This document shows, one piece after another, positions 1 to 7,631 of a DNA stretch of 12,349 bases (positions within the stretch are counted from its first letter, which is position 1; the number at the start of each line of letters is the position of its first letter). Below the pieces are notes generated by a model. The model was not told where the DNA came from and searched no databases. It was given only the letters and a program-made list of their open reading frames with translations. Origin of the DNA: Phycisphaerales bacterium UBA4658 (lineage in GTDB: Bacteria > Planctomycetota > Phycisphaerae > Phycisphaerales > UBA1924). The translations under genes were made by a program, and so were the position numbers. The stretch covers positions 9,303-21,651 of the forward strand of contig DHLW01000115.1 of NCBI GenBank assembly GCA_002405485.1, given 5' to 3'.

Positions 1-1
1 T

Positions 2-964
2 GAGTCGCTCCTGAAGCCGGAGAACAAGGCCAAGCTGACCGCGATCCTGACCTACCACGTCGTCCCCGCTCGGGTCCCGGCTGCCGACGCCGTCAAGGCC
101 ACGTTCGCGCCGACGGTCAACGGCCAGCGTCTGGACCTGAAGCTCAATGGTTCCGAGCTGTCGGTCGACACTGCCAAGGTCGTCAAGACGGACATCTTCG
201 GCTCCAACGGCGTGATCCACGTGATCGACACCGTCGTACTCCCGACCGAGGACAACATCCCCGCCGTGGCCACCAAGGCCGGCTCGTTCAAGACCCTGCT
301 CGCCGCAGCCACCGCCGCCGGTCTGGTTCCCGCGCTCTCGGGCGACAAGGCCCTGACAGTTCTGGCGCCGACCGATGACGCCTTCGCCAAGCTGCCCAAG
401 GGGACGCTGGAGAAGCTGCTCAAGCCCGAGAACAAGGACGCCCTGGCGACCATCCTGAAGCTCCACGTCATCGAGGGTCGCGTCTACTCCGATCAGGCCA
501 TCAAGTCCGGCAACGCCTCCACGCTCGCTGGCGAGAATGTCAAGTTCGCCGTGAAGGACGGCAAGGCCTCGGTCAACGGCGCGGGCATCGTGAAGACCGA
601 CATCGACGCCTCCAACGGCGTGATCCACGTCATCGACACCGTCATCCTCCCGGCGAACATGCCCAAGCTCTCCACCCGCATGCCCGCCGCCGATGAGATG
701 ACCACCCCTCGTGACGTCGCCGCCCTCGCGATCAACAGGGGCGCGCCCATGTTCAACCACGGCGACCACGCCGCGTGCGTCGCTGTCTACGAGGTCGCCA
801 TGACGTCCATCCTGGCCATGGACAACGTCTGCTGCGCCACCAAGGGCGAGCTCCGCACGGCCATGTCCGCCGCCCAGCACTCCAAGACCCAGAGCGACAA
901 GGCCTGGGCCCTTCGCCGCGGCCTGGACACGGTGATGCAGATGCCCATCGCCAGCCGCAACTGA
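2..964 (+). CDS. Fasciclin (FAS1) repeat protein with extra C-terminal helical domain, 5' partial
   Basis: The reading frame is open from the window's left edge to TGA at 962-964, giving 320 visible residues; the start lies outside. Residues 1-82 are the end of one FAS1 domain and about 88-217 a complete second one. The family marks are the H1-like segment TVLAPTDDAFAKL (119-131) and the closing NGVIHVIDTVILP (205-217); the first domain closes with the same motif at 69-81. FAS1 domains are extracellular adhesion or ligand-binding modules, so a secreted or surface protein is likely, but any signal peptide is off-window. Residues 235-320 are not FAS1: they look alpha-helical, with a conserved-looking RGAPMFNHGDHAACVAVYE segment (246-264), a Cys pair at 277-278 and WALRRGLD (302-309). 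I do not recognise this domain with confidence. A hairpin at 1020-1048 follows the stop. The FAS1 call is strong; the ligand is unknown. Confidence 0.93.
   Translation, partial: ESLLKPENKAKLTAILTYHVVPARVPAADAVKATFAPTVNGQRLDLKLNGSELSVDTAKVVKTDIFGSNGVIHVIDTVVLPTEDNIPAVATKAGSFKTLLAAATAAGLVPALSGDKALTVLAPTDDAFAKLPKGTLEKLLKPENKDALATILKLHVIEGRVYSDQAIKSGNASTLAGENVKFAVKDGKASVNGAGIVKTDIDASNGVIHVIDTVILPANMPKLSTRMPAADEMTTPRDVAALAINRGAPMFNHGDHAACVAVYEVAMTSILAMDNVCCATKGELRTAMSAAQHSKTQSDKAWALRRGLDTVMQMPIASRN
14..652 (+). repeat. Tandem FAS1 coding repeat, 408-base period
   Basis: Two consecutive copies of the FAS1-coding unit align in register with an offset of exactly 408 bases (136 codons). The clearest pair is 185-244 against 593-652, with 53 of 60 bases identical and a perfect 21-base core (202-222 and 610-630). 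LLKPENK at residues 3-9 recurs at 139-145. The units are otherwise diverged, so this is an older internal duplication with conserved motifs or partial gene conversion, not a recent perfect duplication. The 5' end of the first unit is outside the window. Confidence 0.85.
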
Positions 965-1019
965 CTCTGAGTGGCCTCAAGCGGTCCCTTCAAGTTCCAC
1001 CACCACAGTCAGCCAATCC

Positions 1020-1048
1020 AGGGCCGTCGTGCACTTCACGACGGCCCT
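1020..1048. terminator. Shared hairpin between convergent genes
   Basis: A perfect 12-bp stem (1020-1031 with 1037-1048) with a 5-base loop lies 55 bases after the FAS1 gene stop and 26 bases after the end of the opposing glycosidase gene. The stem is GC-rich (AGGGCCGTCGTG). The position between two convergent stops fits a bidirectional terminator. Neither side has a proper T-run (CTGTCATT on the + side), so factor-independent activity may be weak and mRNA 3'-end protection is an alternative role. Confidence 0.72.
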
Positions 1049-1074
1049 CTGTCATTGCGCTGCGGCATGCGCGA

Positions 1075-3981
1075 TCAGGTCGAGCGCCACCGCACCATCA
1101 CGTCCACGCCGAAGTTCGGCAGCGTGAGCGTCAGGCGCCCGCCCACAACGGTGGTGATGGCGTTGGCCCCGATGAGGTCCGCGTTGGCGCCGGTGGACCA
1201 GAACTCGACTTCGACACCCATGCCCTCGGTCAGTCCATCGATGGTCATGGTGGCGTTGCTCACCGATCCGCTGGTCCGGTTCAGGTCCTGGATCACATAC
1301 GCCATGCCCTGAGATCGCGACGCCGAACCAACGCCGATCAGCCGCTTGTCGGTTCCGGCAAACCGGATCCGACCTGCCAGCGGCGTGGCATCGTGCTGCG
1401 AGAAGTCGAAGCCCAGCCGATCGTCGGTGGCGAACGCCGAGATCGACCGCTGAATCTCCCGCATGCCCGTCGGCAGCGGCAGCGGGAGATACCCGTGCAC
1501 GTCCTTGTCCAGCCCGGTGGGCACAAGGTCGCGCATCTCCTGGCCGCCAAGCCGAAGGCCGCTGCCAAGGCCCATCGCCACCTGCGTCCACGCGGTGGTG
1601 CGGAACATGTCCACATCGTTCTGCACGGTCCAGGGTTTGCTCGGATTGCTCACCGGCGAGACCCCGGTGTAGTACGTGCGCCCGCCGTCCCACATCCAGC
1701 GCACCAGCGCCCACTCGCCGTTGTTGATCGGCCGGTTGTCCCGCCGCTGCGTCGTCCAGTACGCCGCAAGTGCTGCGTAGTCGGTCACAGGTCGGATGCT
1801 CTTGTTCGCATCCGGGTTGTTCACCGGCTCGGCGGTGCTCACCGTGTAGAAGTGCGGGGCCAGCATGTCGAACCCATCAGAGATGAACAGCGCCCGCGCT
1901 GTCGCCCCGCGCGGAATCAACCCGATCGAACTCGACAGAATGTTCATCCTCGGGTCGTGCGCTTTCGCCGCCAGCGCAAGCCGCGTCATGAACTTGGAGC
2001 GATCGCGCATCTCCTGCATGCGGGTCGGATCGCCCTCGCCACGCGGATTCAGCGTCCACGTCCAGTCATCCCACTCGTTCACGAGTTCGATCCCCAGCAC
2101 CGCCTCCGGATATGGGCTCGCGTTCACCCAGTCCATGATCGTCCGCACCCTGTTGGTCGCCATCGTCAGCACCGTCGGGTTCTGGAAGAAATCGTCGATG
2201 GTCGTCAGCGGCCCGCCGTTCTGCGCGGCGAACGCGGTGGTCTGGAAGAACGTGCGGTAGTTGAACGTGCTGAACGGGTGCAGGATGAGCTTGATCCCGT
2301 ACTCCGCCGCGTACCCCATCATCGAGTGCAGATAGTCCCGCATGTCCGGGTTGAAGTTCCCGGCGGGATACTCGAGCCAGTACGTGCCCCGCGGAAGCTG
2401 CCCCTGGCCCGCCTGCTCGATCGCCAGCCATTCCAGCGGAATCCGGAGTGTGTTCACGCCGTAGCTCGCCAGCGACTGGAAGAAACCGTCCGGATCACCC
2501 TCGGCGCCCGGATTCTGGAAGAAGTTCACGTACGTGTCGTTGTTGGCGTTCCACACGTCGCCCTTGAATAGGTTGCGCACGTAGAAGTTCGTCTGCACCG
2601 CGTGGCTGCCCACGATCACGAACGAGTTCCCGTTCTCCATCTGCAGGCCGCCGCCCCCGGGCGCCGGAATGACCCGCGATCCCATCGATGCATCCTGATC
2701 GAAGTCCAGGGTCGTGAACGAGGTCGTCATCAATGCGCCGGACCGGCCCGCCGCGTCAACGCCCCGAACCCCGACGTGATACGTCAGCCCCGGCTCCAGG
2801 CCGCCGATCCGCAGTCGCTCGAGCCGGCCCTGCATCTTCGGCACGAAGTTGTTCTGCACAGTCGTCGCGTTCGCCCAGTCGCTCTCGGTCAGGATCGGCG
2901 ACTCCGACCAGCGCACGTCATAGCCCGCCACACCGCCTCGGCGAGCGCCACCCAGCGACATCGCCGAGAGCGATGCCGTCGGCGCGTTGAACTGCAGCGT
3001 CACGCCATACCCGCTCGGCGACGTCGTCGTCAGGTTCCGCACGCCCGTCGGCACATCCGCCGGGTTTCGACCATCCACGAACACGAGCTGGGCATAGTTC
3101 ACCGGCCCTTCCATGCCAGGCTGAGAGGCGTTGAAGCTGCTCGGCACGCCGTCCACCTGATCGTCGAGCGTCCGCGGCCCGAACCGCAGCGCAGGGTTCG
3201 AGTCGTGCTCGTAGGTCGTCTGATTCCGCGTGCCCCCGTCGTCGTCGAACTTCACCGTGAAGTTCATCGTGATCCCCGACCCGTTGCTGGGCATCCCCGC
3301 CATGCCGATGCTCGCCCACGGCAGGAACACCTCCGTCGTCCATCCGCGATCGATGTCCGCGTTGTTGTTCAACGTGCCAAACAGCCGCGTCTGCCATCGC
3401 ATCCCCGGAGAGAGAGCACCGAACGGGTTCACATGCAGACCGTTCAGATCGCCGTTGCCCATCACATAGTTGAAGCGCGTCACCCGGCCGGCGCCGTCGA
3501 TCTTCCCGCGCGGATTCCCCAGGTTGAAACCGATCATCCGGCCCATCGTCGGCAGATAGCGCCGACGCGTGTTGCTCGGATCAATGAACAACGCCAGCGC
3601 GTCATCCTCGTACCAGTCGAACCGCGTTCCCGTCCCCCCGCCCGAACCGTCCGACCACAGAAACTCATCCCGCACGTCGGCGCTCAGGAACAACCCGTTC
3701 TCGTTGTACATCATCCGGATCGTCGCCGCGCTGTTCGGCCTGTTCGCCTGCGCACGCACGATCGGCGTCGTGTTCGCCCACTCCGCGGCGTTGATCTGCC
3801 CGTCCACCGTCGCAGACCCATAGGTCGCAAACCACATCGGATGCGTCGTCGTCACCGGGTCGGCAATGAAGTACTGACGCTGCTCCAACTGCTCCAGCAG
3901 GTGATTCGGCGTCCGCCCGCCAAGCCCCCCCAGCGGAGCTCGACTCGACGACCGACGAACTTTCATCGCCTGTGAACGCAT
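1075..3981 (-). CDS. Modular surface protein: CBM9-like + FN3-like + clan GH-A glycoside hydrolase
   Basis: The protein is 968 residues from ATG at 3981. I chose this start because GAGG lies 6 bases upstream; the frame is open 26 codons further upstream without support, and ATG at 3966 has poor spacing. Residues 29-37 read LEQLEQRQY, resembling the planctomycete N-terminal LExLExR surface-protein motif; there is no ordinary hydrophobic signal peptide. About 50-305 looks like a CBM9/DOMON-type beta-sandwich (VDGQINAAEW, later EDDALALFID). About 310-426 is fibronectin-III-like. About 450-855 is a TIM barrel of clan GH-A, GH5-like: NTLRIPLEW at 510-518, probable acid/base E636 in ELVNEWD, probable nucleophile E756 in INNGEWAL. 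About 865-968 is a C-terminal beta domain. It probably hydrolyses a polysaccharide outside the cytoplasm; the substrate and exact GH family cannot be told. It is convergent with the FAS1 gene and has no same-strand operon partner nearby. Confidence 0.85.
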   Translation of the reverse strand: MRSQAMKVRRSSSRAPLGGLGGRTPNHLLEQLEQRQYFIADPVTTTHPMWFATYGSATVDGQINAAEWANTTPIVRAQANRPNSAATIRMMYNENGLFLSADVRDEFLWSDGSGGGTGTRFDWYEDDALALFIDPSNTRRRYLPTMGRMIGFNLGNPRGKIDGAGRVTRFNYVMGNGDLNGLHVNPFGALSPGMRWQTRLFGTLNNNADIDRGWTTEVFLPWASIGMAGMPSNGSGITMNFTVKFDDDGGTRNQTTYEHDSNPALRFGPRTLDDQVDGVPSSFNASQPGMEGPVNYAQLVFVDGRNPADVPTGVRNLTTTSPSGYGVTLQFNAPTASLSAMSLGGARRGGVAGYDVRWSESPILTESDWANATTVQNNFVPKMQGRLERLRIGGLEPGLTYHVGVRGVDAAGRSGALMTTSFTTLDFDQDASMGSRVIPAPGGGGLQMENGNSFVIVGSHAVQTNFYVRNLFKGDVWNANNDTYVNFFQNPGAEGDPDGFFQSLASYGVNTLRIPLEWLAIEQAGQGQLPRGTYWLEYPAGNFNPDMRDYLHSMMGYAAEYGIKLILHPFSTFNYRTFFQTTAFAAQNGGPLTTIDDFFQNPTVLTMATNRVRTIMDWVNASPYPEAVLGIELVNEWDDWTWTLNPRGEGDPTRMQEMRDRSKFMTRLALAAKAHDPRMNILSSSIGLIPRGATARALFISDGFDMLAPHFYTVSTAEPVNNPDANKSIRPVTDYAALAAYWTTQRRDNRPINNGEWALVRWMWDGGRTYYTGVSPVSNPSKPWTVQNDVDMFRTTAWTQVAMGLGSGLRLGGQEMRDLVPTGLDKDVHGYLPLPLPTGMREIQRSISAFATDDRLGFDFSQHDATPLAGRIRFAGTDKRLIGVGSASRSQGMAYVIQDLNRTSGSVSNATMTIDGLTEGMGVEVEFWSTGANADLIGANAITTVVGGRLTLTLPNFGVDVMVRWRST

Positions 3982-3987
3982 GCGGCA

Positions 3988-3991
3988 CCTC
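3988..3991 (-). promoter_or_regulatory. Ribosome binding site deciding the glycosidase start
   Basis: GAGG on the minus strand, 6 bases before ATG at 3981-3979, is the only good Shine-Dalgarno match near the possible starts. It excludes the long N-terminal extension (to 4059), which has no comparable signal and would put arginine- and cysteine-rich sequence before the surface motif. Confidence 0.6.
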
Positions 3992-4417
3992 GTCAAGGGG
4001 GCTCCAGACCCGGGCCGAATACACCGGATCGTCCAATCGACAGACAAATACCCACCCATTCAGGGGGTTCCTGTCCGGGGCGTTCATCGACGTTCGGTTG
4101 TGCCGACTCCAGCCCTGTTGAGGTGGCTCAGGTCTGAGAACCACGCCCGCGGCCGCACATGTCGCCCCAACCCACGCTCGCAGAACGGAGCGGCGACTTG
4201 GGGATCACCCGCAGTCAAGCGATGGACTGGAGCGAACCGTCAGGATCGAATCGAGGTGCGGCGGGGCCGGCCTCGCAGTCGAGATCGATCGCGCCTGAAC
4301 ACAGGTTCCCAGAGCACCGGAGGGAGGGCAGCCCCCGGGTGCCGCGGCGTCGGGGTGGGTGGTCCGCCCTCAGACGGGCGAGAAAGGCAGCGGGACCGAG
4401 ATGAGATGGGGATGGGA

Positions 4418-4453
4418 CCGGTGGCTTGCTCGCATCGCTCGCCGCGCCACCGG
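4418..4453. repeat. Palindrome, 8-bp stem CCGGTGGC/GCCACCGG
   Basis: CCGGTGGC at 4418-4425 pairs perfectly with GCCACCGG at 4446-4453 across a 20-base loop rich in TCGC steps. Its layout (GC stem starting CC, TCGC-rich interior) resembles the element at 4713-4759, which suggests a dispersed palindromic repeat family; only genome-wide copies could show that. Confidence 0.45.
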
Positions 4454-4650
4454 CAACGGGTCGTGCGCTCTGCGAGCGGGAGGCGGGGAGGGCGTGGGTT
4501 GGAGCACTGCGTTCAAGGCACAACGGCCGGTCAAGGCCGTAGTCGGTGGCACGGGTTGTAAGGCTCAGTGTTGCTGGGGTGGTCGGTGCCACCTGCCGTC
4601 GATGAGTTGGTCGATGTTCATGGCGGTAGATCACAGTAACATCTGACAAC

Positions 4651-4691
4651 AAAAGGGCATCGCATCCGGGGCATCGAGCCCCGGATGCGAT
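4651..4691 (-). terminator. Rho-independent-type terminator of sucC (and perhaps kynU-sucC)
   Basis: On the minus strand a perfect 14-bp stem (4659-4672 with 4678-4691, sequence ATCGCATCCGGGGC or its complement) closes a 5-base loop, then GCCCTTTTG follows at 4658-4650. This is the best terminator-shaped element in the window. It starts about 100 bases after the sucC stop, so the mRNA would carry a structured 3' untranslated region. On the + strand it is followed by TCAGCTTAAG and would not terminate. Confidence 0.75.
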
Positions 4692-4712
4692 TCAGCTTAA
4701 GAGACGACTTTT

Positions 4713-4785
4713 CCAGGGGTTGCGCTTTGTCGCCTTCGGCGACTTCGCTTCACCCCTGGCTACATTCGTTCGCCCCGCCGGGGCG
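4713..4785. repeat. Compound palindromic element in the sucC 3' untranslated region
   Basis: Two hairpins lie side by side. The first has an outer stem CCAGGGGT (4713-4720) with ACCCCTGG (4752-4759) and an independent inner stem GTCGCC (4729-4734) with GGCGAC (4738-4743) around a TTC loop. The second is CGCCCC-GCC-GGGGCG at 4771-4785. The element begins 9 bases after the sucC stop. Its form is that of a REP-like intergenic repeat; such GC-rich palindromes occur in planctomycete genomes by my recollection, but copy number cannot be judged here. Confidence 0.6.
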
Positions 4786-4793
4786 AGAGCCGG

Positions 4794-6008
4794 TTAGCCA
4801 ACCGCCGCACAGACTTTCTTCGCCGCATCCGTCAGATCCGTGGCCGCCTGCAGCGTGGGGATCATGCTCTTGGCGTTCTCCAGGATCTTCCGTCCGGCCT
4901 CGACGTTGGTTCCTTCCAGCCGAACCACGAGGGGGACTTTGAAGCCGACTTGTTTGGCGGCGTTGACGACGCCCTGGGCGATGACGTCGCAGCGCATGAT
5001 CCCGCCGAAGATGTTCACGAGGATGCCCTTGACGTGCTGGTCGGAGAGGATGATGTGGAAGGCCTCGGTGACGGCCTCTTCGCTTGCTCCGCCGCCGACG
5101 TCGAGGAAGTTCGCCGGGTCGCCGCCGTGGAGCTTGATGATGTCCATGGTCGCCATGGCGAGGCCCGCGCCGTTGACGAGGCAGCCGATGTTGCCGTTGA
5201 GGGCGATATAGGAGAGCCCGGCGGCCTTGGCCCGCAGCTCGGCGGCGTTCTCCTCGGTGGGGTCGGCGAGCGACTGCAGATCGGGGTGGCGGAACAGGCC
5301 GTTGTCGTCGAAGCTGAACTTGGCGTCGATGGCGAGCACCTGCCGCTCGCCCTTGCCCATGTCGGCGATGACCAGCGGATTGATCTCGGCGAGGGAGCAA
5401 TCCTTCTCGACAAAGAGCTTGGCGAGCTTGACCATGATGTCCGCCGCCTGGGTGACGAGCTTGCCGTTCAGCCCGAGCTGATACGCGATCTTGCGAGCGG
5501 CGAAGTTCTGCAGGCCCAGCGTCGGGTGCAAGGGCTGCTTGATGATCGCGTCCGGCCGCTCGTGGGCCACCTGCTCGATCTCGACGCCGCCCTCTCGGCT
5601 GGCGATCAGGATGTTCCGCCGGGTCCCGCGGTCGGTGGTGATGGCGAGGTAGAACTCTTCCTTCCCGCCGCCGACCCGATCGGCGATATCGACACCCGCG
5701 GCGACCAGGAGCTTCTTGACGACCAGCCCCTCGGGGGGCGTCTGCGGGCTCTTCATGCGGGTGGTGAGCATGAACTGGGCGGCGTCCTTGGCCTCGTGGG
5801 CGTTCCGCACGAGCTTCACGAACCCGGCCTTGCCCCGCCCGCCCGCGTGCACCTGGGCCTTGATGACGGCCAGCGGCGAACTCATGCCCTTGGTGGCCTT
5901 GAGAAACGCCTCCTCGGCGAGCACCGGAGACTCGATGGTGACCCCCGAGGGGACGGGGATGGCGAAGGAGGCGAGAAGGTCGCGGGCCTGGAACTCGTGG
6001 ATCTTCAT
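4794..6008 (-). CDS. sucC: Succinyl-CoA synthetase (ADP-forming) subunit beta
   Basis: The 404-residue product is close to the usual length of about 390 and follows E. coli SucC closely from the first residues ([12 protein letters not shown]), which fixes the start at 6008; the open frame upstream is not family sequence. With the alpha subunit it interconverts succinyl-CoA + ADP + phosphate and succinate + ATP + CoA in the TCA cycle, in the cytoplasm. The N-terminal ATP-grasp domain shows [13 protein letters not shown] (50-62) and the Mg-binding residues E208, N210 and D228. The C-terminal CoA-ligase domain shows [17 protein letters not shown] (273-289), FLDVGGGA (301-308) and [11 protein letters not shown] (331-341). 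No clear Shine-Dalgarno sequence precedes the ATG. kynU lies 94 bases upstream on the same strand; palindromes and a terminator follow. The usual partner sucD is not adjacent. All key motifs are intact. Confidence 0.97.
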   Translation of the reverse strand: MKIHEFQARDLLASFAIPVPSGVTIESPVLAEEAFLKATKGMSSPLAVIKAQVHAGGRGKAGFVKLVRNAHEAKDAAQFMLTTRMKSPQTPPEGLVVKKLLVAAGVDIADRVGGGKEEFYLAITTDRGTRRNILIASREGGVEIEQVAHERPDAIIKQPLHPTLGLQNFAARKIAYQLGLNGKLVTQAADIMVKLAKLFVEKDCSLAEINPLVIADMGKGERQVLAIDAKFSFDDNGLFRHPDLQSLADPTEENAAELRAKAAGLSYIALNGNIGCLVNGAGLAMATMDIIKLHGGDPANFLDVGGGASEEAVTEAFHIILSDQHVKGILVNIFGGIMRCDVIAQGVVNAAKQVGFKVPLVVRLEGTNVEAGRKILENAKSMIPTLQAATDLTDAAKKVCAAVG

Positions 6009-6102
6009 GGGGAGAACTCTGAGAGGAAATCCCGCGGGGGGAACGCCTGTGCCGAATACGGCCAGGGCTGGGTCGGGAGCACGGTCGAGCCGAAAAACGG
6101 AC

Positions 6103-7491
6103 TTACTGCACGTTCGGGCGGGATGATACAGCGGTGCTCGACGCGGCGAGGTGCGTGCTGAGAATGCTGGCGAATCGCCAGCAATCGTGGAACGTGTTGT
6201 AGAGCGGGACGGGCGCGACACGGATGACATTGGGCTCTCGGAAGTCGCAGACCACGCCGGAGGCGGTGAGGGCGGCGTGAAGCTCGCGCGGGCGATCGAG
6301 CACGGCGAGAGAGAGCTGGCACCCTCGGGCGGCGGGCTCGCGAGGCGTGAGCACCCGCAACGCGCGAGCCGCAGCAGGGATCGCGTCGATGAGATCCTGG
6401 AGATAGGCCGTCAGCCGCTCGCTCTTGCGCCGGAGAGCAGGCATGGTGGCGCGATCGAAGAGCTCCAGCGAGACACGCACCGGCGCCAGCGCCAGCACGG
6501 GCGGGTTCGAGAGCGACCAGGCGTCGGCGCTGGCCACGGGAACGAAGTCGCTGGTCATCCGGAACCGCGTTGCCGGGTCATTGCCCCACCAGCCTGCAAG
6601 TCTTTTGATCGCGCCCGGATGATGCAGCGGCGCGGTGTTGGCCGCATGCCGCTCGTGAACAAAGCACCCGGCAACGGCGCCCGCGCCGGAGTTCAGGTAC
6701 TTGTAGCTGCACCAGCATGCAAAGTCGGCGCCCCAATCGTGGAGAGCGAGCGGTACATTCCCGACGGCATGGGCAAGGTCCCAGCCGATGGGAATCCCAA
6801 GGACGCGGGCGTGGGCCGTGATCCGGGCAAAGTCCATGACCTGACCCGTGAGATAGTTCACGCCCCCGAGAAGCACCAACGCGACGCGCCGGCCATGGCG
6901 ATCAAGGGCTTCGAGGATGTCATCCGTGCGGAGGGCGTGCTCGCCATCGCGCGGGCGAAGCCGGATGATCGCGTCAGCCGGATCAAAGCCGTGCAGCGCG
7001 GCCTGGCTTTGCACGGCGTAGGAATCGCTCGGAAAGGCGGAGTCTTCGATGACGATGGCATGACGCTCGCTCGTGGGGCGGTAGAAGGTCGCCATCATGA
7101 GGTGCAGGTTGACGGTCAGAGAGTTCATCGCCACGACTTCGTGTGGAAGCGCGCCAACAAGCCGAGCGGCCGGTTCGCGAACGAACTCATGGGCGGGGTA
7201 CCAGGGGTGCTTGGCGTGGAAGTGACCCTCAACGCCCAGGCGGGCCCAGTCGTCGAGTTCCTGAATGACGGCCTCGCGTGTTGCCCTTGGCATGAGCCCC
7301 AGCGAGTTCCCGCAGAGGTAGACGCACGGGTCCGACGGGTTGCCCAGGTACGGCTTGCCCATCGCCGAGAGGATGTCGCCGGCACGCGGAATGTGGAAGA
7401 GATCTCGGAAGCCCTCCAGCGGGTCGACGCGATCGAGCTCAACGGCCCGGGACTCTGCCAGGACGGATTGATCTGAGGGCAGGGCGGTCAT
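6103..7491 (-). CDS. kynU: Kynureninase
   Basis: The 462-residue product is a PLP-dependent fold-type I enzyme that cleaves L-kynurenine to anthranilate and alanine (or 3-hydroxykynurenine to 3-hydroxyanthranilate) in tryptophan degradation. Family marks are YLCGNSLGLMP (58-68), the PLP-ring aspartate in GWDLAHAVGN (D238), the Schiff-base lysine in CSYKYLNSGAG (K264), GWWG (300-303) and the C-terminal FREPNVIRVAPVPLYNTF (417-434). It is slightly longer than common kynureninases (about 410-430). ATG at 7491 is the best start: family similarity begins about 20 residues later, and the open frame further upstream runs antisense through the tetR gene. No strong ribosome binding site is seen. kynA or kynB homologues are not in the window. 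It is divergent from tetR with 151 bases between starts, and sucC follows; cotranscription with sucC is possible but unproven. Confidence 0.95.
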   Translation of the reverse strand: MTALPSDQSVLAESRAVELDRVDPLEGFRDLFHIPRAGDILSAMGKPYLGNPSDPCVYLCGNSLGLMPRATREAVIQELDDWARLGVEGHFHAKHPWYPAHEFVREPAARLVGALPHEVVAMNSLTVNLHLMMATFYRPTSERHAIVIEDSAFPSDSYAVQSQAALHGFDPADAIIRLRPRDGEHALRTDDILEALDRHGRRVALVLLGGVNYLTGQVMDFARITAHARVLGIPIGWDLAHAVGNVPLALHDWGADFACWCSYKYLNSGAGAVAGCFVHERHAANTAPLHHPGAIKRLAGWWGNDPATRFRMTSDFVPVASADAWSLSNPPVLALAPVRVSLELFDRATMPALRRKSERLTAYLQDLIDAIPAAARALRVLTPREPAARGCQLSLAVLDRPRELHAALTASGVVCDFREPNVIRVAPVPLYNTFHDCWRFASILSTHLAASSTAVSSRPNVQ

Positions 7492-7566
7492 GGGGAAGAG
7501 TAGTTCCGCAGCGGCGAAGCGGTCCGGGCGGGCCGATCGGGCGGGCCAACCGATTCGGGCAACTCT

Positions 7567-7597
7567 CAAAGTCGTGCGAATAGTGTGAACGACTTTG
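7567..7597. promoter_or_regulatory. Wide inverted repeat in the kynU/tetR divergent region
   Basis: CAAAGTCGT (7567-7575) and ACGACTTTG (7589-7597) are perfect 9-bp inverted arms around a 13-base spacer. The arms lie 75 bases from the kynU start and 45 from the tetR start, where a regulator of either gene would bind. Its sequence differs from the TetR-type palindrome at 7614-7631, so a second regulator is the simplest reading; a hairpin in the leader RNA is the alternative. Confidence 0.5.
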
Positions 7598-7613
7598 CCT
7601 GCGGACGTAGCCG

Positions 7614-7631
7614 ACCGACCAACCGGTCGGT
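7614..7631. promoter_or_regulatory. Probable TetR-family operator
   Basis: ACCGACC-AACC-GGTCGGT is a 7+7 palindrome with a 4-base spacer, preceded by a further overlapping CCGACC (7611-7616). ACCGACC/GGTCGGT half-sites are common in operators of TetR-type repressors that control efflux genes. It ends 11 bases before the tetR ATG and abuts the AGGA ribosome binding site (7632-7635), so binding would block transcription of the tetR-efflux operon, which is negative autoregulation. Effect on kynU, starting 123 bases away, is possible. Confidence 0.7.

Larger units (their letters stand above)
3982..4650. other. Gene-free stretch
   Basis: No open frame here looks like a protein: candidates on both strands (for example 3980-4561 +, 4215-4652 -) are rich in Arg, Pro and Ser, have no recognisable domain, and overlap each other as GC-rich DNA does by chance. 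The part next to 3981 must hold the glycosidase promoter, but I find no convincing -35/-10 pair. The stretch also holds a palindrome at 4418-4453. No tRNA, rRNA or CRISPR structure is visible. Confidence 0.6.

Noticed and set aside
1075..2571. Long + strand frame (775-2571) and others opposite the glycosidase gene
   Set aside because: They are Arg/Pro/His-rich antisense frames with no domain; the minus-strand frame carries clear enzyme motifs.
4545..4593. Inverted GGTGGCAC / GTGCCACC pair with a 33-base spacer
   Set aside because: It could be an insertion-sequence end or operator, but the 8-bp arms are short, there is no transposase or target duplication, and chance is plausible in GC-rich DNA.
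4565..4621. Short minus-strand ORF from ATG at 4621 (MNIDQLIDGRW, 18 codons)
   Set aside because: It stops at once, has no visible homology and no ribosome binding site; at most a gene remnant.
6009..6102. Possible sucC promoter in the kynU-sucC gap
   Set aside because: I found no convincing -35/-10 pair; a small GCCG-AATA-CGGC palindrome at 6051-6062 is too short to call.
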